This document shows, in pieces, positions 1 through 15,000 of a DNA stretch of 64,000 nucleotides. Under the pieces are notes generated by a model that saw only the letters and a list, made by a program, of their open reading frames with translations, did not search any database and was not told where the DNA came from. The first letter of the stretch is position 1, and each line of letters starts with the position of its first letter. The translations under genes and the position numbers were made by a program. Source of the DNA: Spirogloea muscicola (Eukaryota > Streptophyta > Zygnematophyceae > Spirogloeales > Spirogloeaceae); assembly GCA_009602725.1 (NCBI GenBank), contig WELB01000011.1, forward strand, positions 794,748 through 858,747, written 5' to 3'.

Positions 1-3000
1 CGCCACCGCGGCGGCCGCCGGCTGCCTGCGCCCGGCGCTGCTGCGCCTCGTCGAGCGCGTCGTCGGCGACGCCCGCCTCACCGGCAGCGATGCAGCGCAC
101 GAGCGCACCGCCGTGGCCCTCGGCGTCCTGCTGCAGCTCTTCCCGCACCTCCTGCCGTGAGCAGCCACCAGCGCTCCACCACCAAGCCGTCTCCTCTCCT
201 CGTTGTTTAGCCCGCTCCCTGGCTTTGGTGGCACGAAGGGTTTGACAATTGCCGTTCGGTATCCGGGCATCAGTTAGCGCCCTCTTTGTGCTGGCTGACT
301 CGTGCTTACCTGAGCGGGTCAGCTTTGCAGCAGGTGATGTACACCTGTCAATGATGCTTGCCCTCCCTACTTGGCCACTCAGGCCCTCCATCAGTCGATA
401 CACACTCCAATCCTTGCTCCACCGTGGCAGCCCACCATCGTGGCCGGTGACCTCGCGAAAGCCGCCAATGAACCCCGAGCTTGCAATTCGGGTCTGTCTC
501 CCTGATGTTGCGCTGCGACGACGCTGCCGTGGCGCCCAGGCTTGTGCAGGAGTACTTCTCCTTCGCCCCGCCGCCTTTTGCCCGCCTGCTGCCACGCCCG
601 GCCGGCGCTCTGCCATTCAGCGCTGCACCGGTGAGCTCCCATGCGTCTCGCTGGGACACTGCAATTGCCATTATCAAGAGCTGGGGTTAGGGTTCACCTT
701 GAACTCTAAATCCTAAACCCTAAACGCTAAATATAAGCTTCTAACGTGCCCTTGGTGTAATGGCAGGAGCTCTCGGTAGTGGACATCCTCGCGGCCTCGT
801 ACCGGCTGCTCACGGCGGAGGCAGCCATCTTTGGGCCGCTGTGGGACTGGTCGGCGCTGGCCAGCCTCCTCCTCCCGCAGTCAGCGGCGGCAGCAGCGCC
901 GACATCGGAGAACTCAGTGGCTGCCCTGGGGATATGGGAGGTCGACGACGAAGGGGCCGGCGGGAGCAAGGTCCGGTGGCTGGCGGGCCAGGCCCTGGCG
1001 TTGGTCCTCCGCTTGGGTGATGGCCCCCGGCGCCGCCTCTTCGGCCACACTGCAGGGCTGCCGCGCCGCAAGGAGCTCGCCTGCATCCTTTGGTGAGAGC
1101 TGCGTCGGCAGAACGAGTAGCAGCACGAAGGTGCCACTGTGATGAGATCGGCAGGTGCAGGCCGATCTTCTGATTCGCGCTAATGGATTATTGCCTGACT
1201 TACTTTGTAAGACATTTCCTCTTGTGGTGCAGGTGGCAGGAGCTGGAGAGGCAGCTGGCGGCGGAGCGGGCGCAGTTCTTCCTCGAGCCCCTCCTCGACC
1301 CGCTATCAAGGCGGGCAACGGAAGCCTCAACGTCAGGCCCGGCGCCAAGGAGGGGAGGCCTCTATGTGTCCGTGTGCGGCGTCCAGCTGCCGCGGCGCTC
1401 CATGACCAGGTCCAGCCTTGCGCATAGCCTGATGACTACCTTGGACGTGGGCATGTAAAAGCCTAGATGAAATAAATAAGAACAGCAGTAATTAAGCTTT
1501 CAAGTTAAGAACTTCGATTACATATACAAGTTGATACGAGTTCATGCCAGATCCTACATCTGGTACTACTCAATCATCCCATGTAGCCCTTGCTTTAAAT
1601 TCTGATGAGAAGCTGTGGACGTTGGAGGCCTTCCCTAGCAGCGACAAGCCGAGAGCTGCACTGGCAGCCCTGGCCGCGGTGCCTCACGGTGATAGCATGG
1701 TGCTGACCACGACAACATCGAACAACCTGGAGGCGATCGCCATCGCGCTCTGCCGCCGGCGGCCAGTGCTGCTCGAGGGCCCCTCTGGTGTCGGCAAGTC
1801 GGCGCTGATCGACGAGGTCGCACGCCTCACAGACAACTTTGGTGCGCACCCCAATTGCCTGCTGTTAAGACACTTCAGCTCCTGAATTCTTAAGCTCTTG
1901 AAGTCCGTGAGGCTAGCTCGTATAAGATGTATCCCACATCTGGGAGGAGGTCCACTGGCACGCTGTCGGCAGGTCCAAGCCCGCCCTTGTGACTCGACGG
2001 CAGGTGGTGACATAGTCCGCTCGTTGTGCTACACACAGATGTGGTGAAGGTCCACCTGGACGACCAGATGGACAGCAAGACGCTCCTGGGCACGTACGTC
2101 TGCACTGACACCCCCGGCGAGTTCCGCTGGCAGCCTGGCGCCCTCACCCAGGTCCTCACCTGACCCCTTACATCCCCTGAATCTTGTAACTCACTGCTGC
2201 TTATAATGTCTACATGTTCAGCTCTGAGTACCGGTGTAAGGCTGTGTGCATCGGTGCTCGCTGCCATTCTTGTGCAGGCCGTTAACCAGGGCCTGTGGGT
2301 GGTCTTTGAAGACGTGGACATGGCGCCTTCTGAAGTGCTGTCAGCACTCATCCCCCTCCTAGAAGATCGCCGGCTGTACATCCCGGGCCGCGGAGAGGTG
2401 CTTGCGTGCCGTCAATCCCAAGCTGGTCGCATGTCTTGCCTCAGTGGCAACTCTGGTATCTAACAATGCTTTTGAGAAGAGATTGCTTAAAGTTTGCTGG
2501 AGCTAGCAAGCAGATCCACTTGCTTGACAAGCATTGAAAGGGGGACTTGAGCCTGCGGTGCTTGCTCTTATCCAACTTTGCATTGCAAGGGCCTGAGAGC
2601 AATTTAGTTCTGCACCGTAGTTTCGCAAGTTTTTCAAGAAACTGGGTGCAAGGTGTTCATATGTGTGCAGTATGCAAGTCTTTAATACCTGGCCCCAATT
2701 TCCAGTTCCCAGGTTGACGACCGATGCTGACCACGAACTGATGGCTGCAGGTTGTGGAAGCGCATCCTGCCTTCCAAATATTTGCAACAGTGACAACTGG
2801 AGCCAGTGGTCGAGTCCTGGCAGGTGCGGCAGTCGGGCACAGGCAGAGCATAAGGGGCTCAGCAAGCACTGTGGAGTCTAAGTAAAGATCCAGCTCCGAT
2901 CCAACCTCACTAACACCTATTATTCCTTTCCAAGCAGGCAGCGAAATATTGAGGGGATTGTGGACCCAAGTGACCATCCATCCGGCTGCTGACAACGAGC

Positions 3001-6000
3001 TGCATCACATCGTTGCGAGCAAATTCCCGGCGCTTGGGCCCATCGCTAGCAAATTGATAGGTGAGCTGCGGGCTGTACATCGCGACCAAGGTCTGCCGCT
3101 CTCTGTGGCAAGTGATTGCCGCTCTCTGTGGCAAGTGATTACAGCAGGTTGAAGTCTCTGTGAGCCGGTCAGCCCAGCTTGCAACATGTATTGAGATGTA
3201 ATTAGGAGCTTAGCGGAGTAGCCCATCCTCTCTATCACCATTGGATCCATCCATGTCTGTCTCATGGTTAGCAAGGACCTCCTTAAAAGCATCTTCTAAT
3301 TTACTGAATGTTACTAGAGGGCATCCTGGTCCTCACTTGTTGAGCTGTGGGGTTTGCTCGGCAACAACGCAGAGACGTTGAGAGCGATGAAGAGGTTCAC
3401 TGCTGAAGCCCGTCAAGCTGTCTCCACGGAGACTGTGGCATCAGGCACTGATGCAGTCTTAGTGACCCGCCAATTTTCCACCAGGTCATATGCAGCCCTG
3501 AGCCCAGCAAAGCCTGTGTGAAAATGCTAGTCTATCGCAATGAAGTAGTGAGTCATGCCTTGCCAGACGGGCCAGAGCAAGGTCTCTCTGCGTTACTTAT
3601 GTCCTCTAGCCCTGCAAGTGCAAGAAGCAAGAAGCTAGTGCCAAGGATGCAATGTGGTGTTGTGCCTGATCCTTAGATATCATGAGGTCACTAAGATAGA
3701 CACCAAGTCTACGTCAAACCCACGAGCCTCTGTGGCTCAGCCAGTTGCATCGTCCAGCATCAGATTGTGAAGTCAAGCCAGGTCATTGTAGTGAATGTGC
3801 TGTCTGCTGACTCTCTCACTGCCTTGGCTGCCGCAGAGACCTGCTCAAGTTGTGCAAACGGTTGGCCGCACTTGGAGCCTCCCTTTTTACTGGCCCAGCG
3901 CTCTCCGACCACGCTCGCGAGCTTGTCTACTTAGAGGTGCACAGTCAGACACATACTTGATTAACCGGAGACTTTGCTCAGGTTGACAGGATGCTTTGCC
4001 TCTCATTATGGTGCAAGTAGGTGCTAGTTACTCACAATGGAATGCCACATGGACGGAACGCCGTTCCAAGGATATTATAGCTGGGATTTAATGCTCAGTA
4101 CTGATGGTCACTATGTCAGCAGAATGGTACGGCTCTTGTGATCCTGATAGAGCGAGTAGATGTCGTTCTGCAGGCCCTGGATTGCTTCGTGGGCTCCGTT
4201 GCGCGCCCTGTGTACCGGCAGCACATGGCGGCCACCATTGGCAGCCTGTGGGAAGTGTCTGTCGACCGTGTCAGATACCTCCTGGCTCTTCACAAGCCCA
4301 CTATACAAGTATTTACCTGGCCTGATGCTCTGAATGCAAGGCATGACCACACATTGTAAGCAGTGATATGCTGGAGGGTGGTTCCTGGCTTCTGCTTATA
4401 CAGTGTGGAGATACTCTCACCACCTCTAGATATATCGGCATTGCTAAAGCAGCGGCATGCTTTGGTCACAGTGAGCTCAGTGCTCTGCTTTTTTTTGATG
4501 CAGATAAATACTCGGGAAGCGCACATTGGTCGTGCAACTCTTCCTGTCCGGCGTCTAGAGGTGTGACTGTCTGTTGCCGCATTCGTCATCGTTTCCTTGC
4601 TCTTCTGTGGCTGTTGCTCCATGAGTTCACCCCATGTGGGCTTATCCACTTCTGCGTGAAATTCCCTGAGCCAGGGCATGGGCACGCATCAAGGGGCTGG
4701 CAGGCCATTATTTGCTGCCACGGGCCATGTAGCCCGGCTGCTGGAGAAAATCACAGTGGCAACCAGGTCCCTTGAGCCTGTCCTGCTGGTCAGTGAAACG
4801 GGCACAGGGAAGACAGCAGCCGTGCAGTGGCTCGCTCGTCAGGCCAACGTTCCTCTCACCATTGTGGTGGGCAGGCCCAATTCCATAAGCCGAGACCCTC
4901 TAAGACAGCCTCTGTTCCTAGGACATCCAAGCGTTGTTTCCAGACACTGTTGTTGTGCCGCTCAGCGAGGGCTTGTAGACATGACTCTTCAACAGCTATG
5001 CAAATGCAATTCTCTCACCCGTTGGTCTCACTTGCTGCTGATTCCCGCTGGGTCTGGCTGTTTGAGCTGCAGAATATGAGCCAGCAGAGCGACAGCGCTG
5101 ATCTCCTTGGCGGCTTCAAGCCAATCGAGAGCCAGGCCCTTTGCGGGCCCCTCCTAGATACCTTCAATAGATTGTTCCGACGCACTTTCTCCTACCAGGT
5201 ACCTCCATTGCATGGGGCTGCCAGCTCGAGTTTCCAGCTCTAAGTCCATCCTGCTCTCAATATTTAGTGTGACTCACTGTCACGGCCAGCTCAGTCTATT
5301 CCTATGTCTTCAACTGCATCAAGTATCACTGACATGTACATAGATTACTCTAACATCCCCGTCTCTGAGTTGCTGCAGCACAATCATGACTTCCTTGCCC
5401 GACTGCAAAAGTTTGCCGAGAAGAGCAGATGGGCTCATCTGCTCAAGGCCTTTGATTTAGCTATGGAGAAAGCATCCGGTCTGCTCAAGGATAGCAAAGG
5501 CAGTCTTCTTCAGCAGGAGCAGGAGATGCAAGAAGGTCCCCGCAAGAGAAAGAAGACGAAGCAGCTTGACGACGCGGTATGCACTACTTAGGGGAGCCTG
5601 GTCATGCTTAAGCTACATCCTTGTCCTCGCACAGGACCATCTCTGTTAGTGATTCGACATTATTGTTCTGAGGCTCTCTTATTGTATACTTCTCCCCCCC
5701 ATATATTGCAGACAGTAAAAGAATGGCGAGACTTCAGGAAGGACCTGGATAGAGTCAAGCGGCAAGTGGAAGCCTCAGAGAACGCATTTGCGTTTTCCTT
5801 TGTCGAGGGAGCTCTTGTGAAGGTGCACATGCATAGTCCAGCTTTTCCTTTATGTCTGCTTGCAAGCAGGACAGGGGCGTTCATCAGAACCCCTGGGCTG
5901 GCCCTGTGGCATTCTTTCTTGTTGACTTGCGGGAATTGTCCATGTTCTGACTTGCCAACTTCAGAAACCTGGAGGACCTGGGGTGGCATAATCATCTTCG

Positions 6001-9000
6001 TTCTGTCTGAAGGCTTTGGCGATGGGAAGATGGCTGCTGCTGGATGAAATCAATCTGGCTCCTGCGGATACACTGGAGAGGCTAACCGGAGTCTTGGAAG
6101 GCGAGGCTGGATCGCTTGCTCTTACTGAACGTGGCGATGTTGCGACTGTGAGTGTGTTGATGACTATGTCTTACTGGGTCTAAGAGGGCAAACTGCACTG
6201 TTTGGCTGAGATTGCCCCTCGAGTTTCTCAGTGGGCTTTCTGATGAGCTTCATAAAGAATTACAAAAGTATCAGCAAGGCTTCTACAAGTGCTATTTGAG
6301 GTCACCAGTAGCTCACCAGTTCTGCAAGCGGGACAGTGAGCACCAGAAAGTGTCCAGAGAGTGTCCACTCGTTTCGTCAAATTCTGGTTATGGGTTTGAT
6401 GGACATAGTTTGATGGACATCTGGTGGTCTTGGTTTGAGATGCATCCTTGTCTCATGCTTCTCGCAGGTTGTAAGGCATGGAGGCTTCAGAATTTTTGCA
6501 TGTATGAACCCTGCCACCGATGTGGGCAAGAAGGACTTGCCACCGGGGCTCCGGCAGAGGTTCACTGAGATTTTTGTAGACGAGCTCACAGAACCTGAAG
6601 ACCTCTGTCCAATTGTATATCAGGTCAGGCAGCTGCGACGATCTATCAGTTACACTGCTTCTCAGAATCCTTGCAACTGGAGGCCTGCATGCTCATCGTG
6701 CACCACAGATGCCTCTGGATTTATATTGCAGTGAAGTTGACCAGCTGAGTCAGTATTGATTTGACTTGCCCTTGTTGCAGTATCTGGAAGGCACAAGCCC
6801 GTCTCCACCTGTGGATGATGTAGTAAATTTCTACTTGGCAGCACGGAGAGAAGCTGAGGTATTCCTTTCCCTCCACTGCAGTTTTCAATTTTCAGTACGT
6901 ACAATAGAGGGCATCCATGCAGATCGTTGGGCTGCAATTTGGACATCTACTGTGGTGCAGGAAAAACTGCTAGATGGAGCTAACCAGAGGCCGCAGTATA
7001 GCCTACGGACATTGACAAGGGCTCTGGAGTACACAAAGTCTGCTGTGGCAACATATGGCTTCCAGAGAGCCCTCTTTGATGGCTTCAGCATGTCATTCCT
7101 CACGCTCCTTGAGGTATATGCTTACATTACAAGCCAGGAGTGTGACAAAACGGACTGGAGTCACAGCGGTGCATACAGATCTTCAGCAATGCCAGTTTCC
7201 ATCAGTCACATGTTTAAGTAGAGGAGGCTAAGTGGATGAAAGCGTCTGTCTACCTGTGCTTGGGTTATGGTTAGTGAGGAGGCTGAGTGGATCAATGGCT
7301 GTCTGCCTGTTTTTTGTCTGCAGCGCCAGTGCAGGCCGATCATGGAGCACCTCATTGCCAAGCATCTGCTGAAGCAAGTGGGGGACTCCTCGCCCGCCTT
7401 CAAGACGCTCCTCCGCCCTCCTCCTCAGCCGAGCCCTCACCATGTCCTGTTTGAGCAATTTTGGGTTGAGGGCGGAGATGCGCTTGAGCTTGGTCCCAGT
7501 GAGACGCCGGCAGACAGCGCAGGAGGCTACGTACTTACCGAGAGTGTCCGGGAGCACCTGAAGAATCTGGCTCGAGCTGTGCTGGTCCGGAAGTACCCCA
7601 TCTTGCTGCAGGTAAGCAATTTGATAGTGTGCATCTGCGATACAATGTCTTGAATATCAGGCTAGATAGCTTATAAACCAAGCTTAACATGCTCCTGTTG
7701 ACTTTGTGTGTCTTCTGCATGACCTTCAAGACCTTGTTCAATTGACATGCAGGGGCCCACTTCCAGTGGAAAGACGAGTTTGATTGAGTACATGGCAGGA
7801 CGCACTGGGCATCGAGCTGTGCGAATCAACAACCATGAACACACTGATCTACAGGTTGATGACGACAGAACCTGGTTCTTCTGCTGTCCTTTCTTGTGGT
7901 ACTGTAGTTCAGATTATGCCAGCTCTTGCCACCAGCACAATGTGCCAATGGCGACTATTGGCTCATTACTGTTTGATTCATTACCCAGGAGTACCTGGGT
8001 TCTTACGTGACCGATGCTGCTGGTAAACTGAAGTTCCAGGTCAGTTGTATCAGTGTACCCATTCGCAGCCCCTGCTAGATGTAATCATGCTTATATTACA
8101 GTTTCCTATATGCAGTCACATGCACGTATTCCGATTTTACTTGGCACGTTTTTGACAGTGCAGTATGTGCCTGTCATCATAACAGGAGGGAATATTAGTG
8201 GAGGCCGTCAGGAAAGGCTACTGGATCATCCTGGATGAGTTGAATCTGGTAGAAACTTTGTGCAAGGTTTTGGGCTCATGGATGTGGATCTTATCTGGTT
8301 AATTCTGGTTTGATAAATCAGTCTGCAAGTGGAGCTGTGACAATGGCATGTTGTTGCGCACAGGCTCCGTCAGATGTCTTGGAAGCCCTCAACAGGCTCT
8401 TGGATGACAACCGCGAACTCTTCATCCCAGAGCTGCAGGCACGACAGTCGCTTAGCCTGCTTGATGTTCTGCTTCATTGTCGCTGAGAGAAGCCAAAGGA
8501 AACCCAGGTTTCAAAACAAGCTCAATGCTGACTTCGGCATGTTGTGGTGCTTCATGCTTCACAGATGACCATCAAGCCGCATCCTCACTTCCTGCTCTTT
8601 GCTACCCAGAATCCCCCTGGCATCTATGGGGGCCGAAAGGTGTGCGATTGTACCAGCTTGTGGGTTGCATGGAAGAGAGGATGTAGTTACTTGTGACTCA
8701 ACACAAGGATGTTGAGTCAGCTCACTGACCTCTTAAGCATGCCTTGCTTCTTGAGGTCCTTGTGCATGCAAGCATTCATTGCTGGCCTGTAGCACTGCAG
8801 GTACTGTCAAGGGCGTTCAGGAATCGCTTCATGGAGCTCCACGTTGACGACATACCTGAATCTGAATTGAGCGTGATCCTAGAGAAGAAGAGCCTCATAC
8901 CTGGGAGGTAGGCTTGCCCAGAAGCTTCAAGGCATTCACCTTTTCTTGGCAGGTTCTGAAGCGCACATTCTCTGCCATCAAGAAGGCAGGAGCACCAGAT

Positions 9001-12000
9001 GACAGATGTGGCAATGTTGCTTTTACATGGCATCATCGTTAACACCAATAATTTGTTGTGTGTGTTCATCGTATCTCATGTAGCTATGCAACGAAAATGG
9101 TCGAGGTAATGAAGGAGCTGCAGCGCCACCGGCAGCAGAGTCGGATGTTTGCTGGCAAGCATGGCTTTATCACAGCCCGGGACCTCTTTCGCTGTGCTGA
9201 CCGGCAAGCTGATGTAAGTAAATTTTACGGTCTTTTCTGAGATAATTTCTTTGTACTTATCCTGGACTGCCTGAGGAGTCACCTCATCGGTATGGACAGT
9301 ATGGCACACAAATGCAAACATCTTCTGATTTAGCCAGCTGGGAGGAGCAGGGTTATGAAGAGCTGGCCACAAACGGGTACCTGCTCCTGGCGGAGCGGCT
9401 CAGGAGTGATACAGAAAAGGCAGTGGTGCAGTCTGCTCTGGAGCGGCAGCTCCGAGTGCAACTCAACCCAGCGGCATTTCATGAGGTCAGTGTGCACAAT
9501 ATTTTGTTCCCCTTCGTAAGTTCTTAAGTCTTCATGCTGTGCTGTAAGCAGGCACAATGTCTTGCTAAATAAGTACTCATGAAGAGTAAGAAAGTGATGG
9601 CTCACGGTGCTGTAGCCGGCAGAGTGTTTGACATAGTATGTGTCTTAAGGAAGGTTAAGAAACTTTGAGGGCTCGGAGACGTAAAGACCGACATCAACTA
9701 GGCATACGAGTAGTTGGTTGTGTTTGCATTGAACATTCTTAATGCTCTTTGTGCCATAGGAGAGTGCTATTGCACAATTTGACCTGCTGAGGGAGCAGGT
9801 TGCTGCATCTGACATGGCTGCCACTCTTGGAAGGTCCGTGTGTCCTACTTGTACTGTTTACTTGACCACGTCTTGATGCCGGCACCCTGTATGCTCTTTG
9901 TAAGATTCCATGTTCAGTTGCCGGGTCCTGCATCAGAACATGGGTTACCTGTATCTCAAGCATCTAAATTTCACCTATACCTCAAGCAATTGAGGACCTT
10001 TGGCCGTGCAGATTTTAGTGCAACCTGGAGATGTGCAAGCTGTGCAATCTTGCTTCCTGATTTCTGACAGCAGATGTTGCAATATCAGGATTGTTTGGAC
10101 GCAGAGCTTCAAGCGTCTCTTCAACCTCGTAGAGCGGTGCTTGCGCCACAACGAGCCAGTGCTGCTGGTGGGTGACACCGGCACCGGAAAGACGACCGTC
10201 TGCCAATTGCTGGGGCTGCTCCGCCAGCAGCAGCTCCATGTTCTCAATTGTCACCAGCATACAGAGACATCGGACTTTCTTGGCGTAAGTTGACCTGCTC
10301 CTTGTGCTGAGCAGTGGGCTTCAGCATATCATCTTGTGCAACTTAGAACGTCGCTGTGATTGCTTGTGACTGGGACCTGAAGATCCATTAGACAGTTCTG
10401 AAGATGCAATGCACTCTGTCTGCCCTTGACTTTATACAGGGGTTTCGCCCAATTCGTGACAAGGATAGAATAAGCTCCCAGTTCTCTTCACTCTCTGCTG
10501 GCTTGATTGCTTCCGAGACATTTCAGTCTGTGAATACCACCAAGGTAGGGGATCAAACCTGCAGGGGACTTAATCATTAAATGTCCATCCTTGTGGTACT
10601 TGTCAAGCTAAGTGTCGTCTTTTGAGGGGTCAACATGAGTCTCATGCTGCGTATCTCTCTACATTGCTGCAGAGGAGCGCCATAAACGTAATTGCCGTTC
10701 ATGCAGGTCCTGTCTGGTATTGAGAATGCTTCTGCCACTCTGGCAGCAGCAAGGGCCGCTGTTCTTACCTTTGAGGAGCAGATGAAGGTTGGTGAATCGG
10801 GGCCACGAAAGCCACAGCTTCCTGCAGGCTCAGTGCAGGCTGCACATGCGGGCTTGGTGGACTTGAGGCGGAGAGTGAGCGAGATGGAGCAGCTGCAGCA
10901 GAGCTGGCACTCGCTATTTGCGTGGCACGACGGCCCGCTAGTCACAGCCATGAAAGACGGCGACATGATCCTTCTCGATGAAATATCGTTGGCCGAAGAC
11001 AGCATCTTGGAAAGACTCAACAGTGTGCTGGAGCCTAAGCGGCTATTGGTATGGCTGAAAGCCTTCATTGCAGCATCTCATATGGACCACAGCTAACCAA
11101 CTTCTGCGTATCTATCACTTGCTTTGTTTCAAACCAGGGTCTATACCATGGTACTTTGACAATCTGCATGCTCTTTGAAAGTATTGCATACGACTATTCA
11201 GTACAACCGACTTGATCTGAAACGACCATGCTGCTGCTTTCAATAGGTCCTTGCCGAGAAAGGGGGCGAGGAGGTGGAGGAGTTAATTGCAGCTCCAAAC
11301 TTTCGGTTGCTGGCAACAATGAACCCCGGAGGAGATTTTGGGAAGAAGGAACTCTCCCAGCTCTCAGGAACAGATTTACAGAGATTTGGGTTCCCGCACT
11401 TACAGACATAGCAGACCTTCATTCAATTGTGCAAGACAGGTATAGCATCACACATCGGCTGCAGCTCTTAATGGTATTAGCTTCTAAACAACAGACATTA
11501 TGTTAAGCGAGTCAGAAGTATCTCAGACCTACCCAGGAACACTGATGAATCCAATAGCAACTTGCATGCTTTTCCAGGCTTGAGAATTCAGGACTGGAGG
11601 AGCTTTTGGAGCCCCTTCTTCAATTTTGGCAGGTGCTTGATTTGTGGTCATGGCAAGCGTTTACTGTAGGAATAGGGAGGCTGTAAAAACGAACGGTGTG
11701 ATTATTGCATTTACATGTTTGTTGCCTCAAATGCTGCCCATCAAGTGATTCAGTAATTGCAAGAGCACATACTTCAAATCAGCACACGCGCAGGGAGACA
11801 CCTTGAATATGTGCACATATCCATAAACCTTGATTGCTGTATGCTTATTTCATTACTGACGACCTGGCCAAGCACCAAACGTTGGCTGTCATTGTGTGCA
11901 GTGGTGTCAGATGCTACCACAGAGCAGCAGAGTCCTCTCTATCCGAGATCTGCTGTCTTGGGTTACCTTCATCAAGAGAGCTGAGCCGTCCATAGGAATG

Positions 12001-15000
12001 TGGTTGGCTTACTCTCATGGAGCGCACCTTGTTCTGCTGGACGGCCTTGGCCTTGGTATGAGCGCGTAAGAGCTCTAGAGAAGTAAAGCCTTTTGCATTT
12101 TGCTATCTCAAATCTGCCAGCGGCATTTTGCATACCGCTAGCCTGAAATCAAATCGTCAGAAGCAGGATGCATCTTCTATTGATCATCTGCCTGTGTGGT
12201 TAGCAAATTGTCACCCAGCTTGGGATTTGTGGCACTCACTATCACAGGGATGGGGTTAGGCGAAGGAATTGCATCGCAGCTCAGAGCCAAGTGTTTCCAG
12301 TTCCTTCTTGGGCAGATACCTCAGGTCTGTGCCACAATCAAGCTCAATTCTTTCACACTAGCAGTTGAGACGCTTTCATATTGCTTGAGCTGAGGATTGT
12401 GCTCAGCAACCTACAGATGAATGTCTGCAGGAAGCTAGTGATTCACAATCCGTATATGTTCTGCCATTTCAGGAGCACAGGGCAAGAGTTGTTGGGTCAT
12501 GCCAGCCCTCCAGATTGCCTTCTACTGATGGAGAAAGCAGCAAAAAAGACATGGAGGGCCCTGACATGGACATGTTTGGAAAAGATCCGTTCTTCATTGC
12601 AAAAGGTCAGTCAACAGTTTTTTCCGTGGTTGGTTGACTCCACCACAGTGCACGAGTGTTGTTGGCTATGAAAACTGAGTGCAAGGGTGTCAGGTGATTC
12701 TTCGCTATGGTTGCCTTACTCGTCCATCCATATAGCAGTAACACTAGAACGTTGCTCACCTGTGCTCGTCTTTGATCACACCTTTCAACCAGGCTCACAT
12801 GCCGTTAAGGGTGACATGTTCGACATGGCAGCACCGACAACAAGCCGTAATGCCATGCGCGTACTTCGTGCCATGCAGCTCTCCAAAGCTGGTGCTGAAC
12901 GTGCTCGCAGATTGATGTCTTATGTTGACTTGACTGTGAGGGTACAAAAGCAATAGAAGGACGTTAAAATTACATGACTGTCATATGTCTTGCTTCCAGA
13001 CCAGCAAAAGTATAATGATAAGCATCACCTCGGTGCCAAGCAAGCTTCATAACCATACCTGGTACAACCAGTGGTGAAAACAGTCTGGTCTGTGTCAGTT
13101 CTGCAAGGACCAGCTTGTGCTCCTGATCACTGCAGTTTTGGTGGAGGGCAGCCCAGGGATCGGCAAGACCAGTCTGGTGTCAGCCATTGCCGCCGCGTCC
13201 GGTCATCGACTTGTGCGCATTAATCTCTCAGAGCAGGTCCATTCGATTCGTCTCCTGGTTACTTCACAGCTAGCTAGTTTGCACTTAGAGGTGCTAACAT
13301 GGTGCTTATTGACAATTCTTGAGGTCCAGAAATGCTGGTGCTAGCAAGTAAGAGGTCGAGGCGCTTACATCTGTTGCCTTCATGTGGAATTGCAGACAGA
13401 CATGATGGATTTACTGGGGACTGATTGCCTGTGGACGGTGGTCAAGGCGGCGAGTTCGCATGGTCTGACGGCGTCTTCCTTCAGGTTTGCTTGGCTGGAC
13501 TGAAGAAGCCCTATGGCCTTATGAGGCACTGACTGTTTTTGGTGCCGTAACATTTTTGTGTTGATGGGTGTCATGATTGCTACTTGCGGCTGCTGACTAG
13601 TCTCACGGAGCCGCCATCCGTAGTGGTCAAGTAATCTCTTGGGTGGATTACGCTTTTCCTTTGTGTTTTGTCCAAATTCAGTGAGCAGGCCTTCTTTACC
13701 CATCGCCCCCTTTGAAAAATCTTTACCTCACAAGATGCAACCAGTTTCAATCATTGCATGACAGGCTCTGAAGGCAGGTGACTGGGTGCTCCTCGACGAG
13801 CTCAACCTGGCCTCCCAGTCAATTTTGGAGGTTAAGTCTCGTGTCCTGAAATGAGCAGATAATACAATTTTGCCATATAGATGCCACACACTCATTGTTG
13901 AACCTAGCTTGTCTTGACTCCTCACAGCAGCAGCTTTTCCTTTTTGCCTCAAGTATTACAGTGCTCCTTTGGTATTTTCTTGCTTTCTTTGGCTGAGCTT
14001 CTGTACGAAGCTTGTGTAATGTAAGCCAGGCTGTACTGAAAAATAGCTGGAAAATTGCCAGGGCTTGAATGCTTGCCTGGATCATCGTGCGGAGGTGTTT
14101 ATGCCAGAGCTTGGGAAGTCCGTCAAGTGCCCCCCTTCCTTCCGGATCTTTGCCTGCCAGAACCCGTTGCAGCAGGGAGGTGGACGGAAGGGACTTCCCA
14201 GATCGTTCCTCAATCGATTTACCAAGGTCATAATTTAGCACCTTGAATGCCGTCCGAATGACCATTTTTCACAAAAATCTCAAGGCTGTCATCACATGGT
14301 AGGACTTGCCGAGATGGTCGCTAAAAAAGGCAACCAAGTTATCAAGGTTGGGTAACGCTAACTGCCGTGGCCCTCCTTGTCATTGTCACAACTGTTGCAG
14401 GTCTATGTGGAGCTCTTGGAGAGCCAAGACCTACACTTTATTGCAGCAGCCCGTCACCCTGGACTCCCCGAGCAGCAGCTTCTTAAGATGATCGACTTCA
14501 ACCAGCATCTGTACCAGGATACAATGGTCGCCAGGAAATATGGCCATGCCGGAGCCCCGTGGGAATTTAATCTGCGAGACGTGCTTTGGTGGTGCAGCCT
14601 CCTTGAGCAAGGTCAGTGAGACGCTCGACTTCACCCTGCTCTCTTCCAGCAACACGATTGGTGCAAAATCCTGCCTGTGCACTTACAGACGGTCATGGTC
14701 AAATGTGATGTGATGTATTGTAATGTAAATGTAATTGTAATATTTACAAATTTCTGTCTACATGCATTTGGATCCTCTCCCAGAAGGACCAAACGGGAGC
14801 CCAGCGCAATTTCTCGACCTCGTGTACCTCCAGCGCATGCGGACGGCCGAGGACCGCCGCCAGGTGCTCGCGCTCTTCCAGCAGATCTTCCAGGAGGACG
14901 TGCACATCGAGACTCATCCAAGACTTATCCTGACTTCCGAGGAGCTCCGAGTCGGCTCGGCAGTAGTCCAGCGCATGCAGGGGACCTGCGGGGCGTCTGA

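Noticed and set aside
684-732. Telomere repeats taken as a sign of a chromosome end
   Set aside because: Units are few and imperfect, face each other, and lie in the middle of MDN1.
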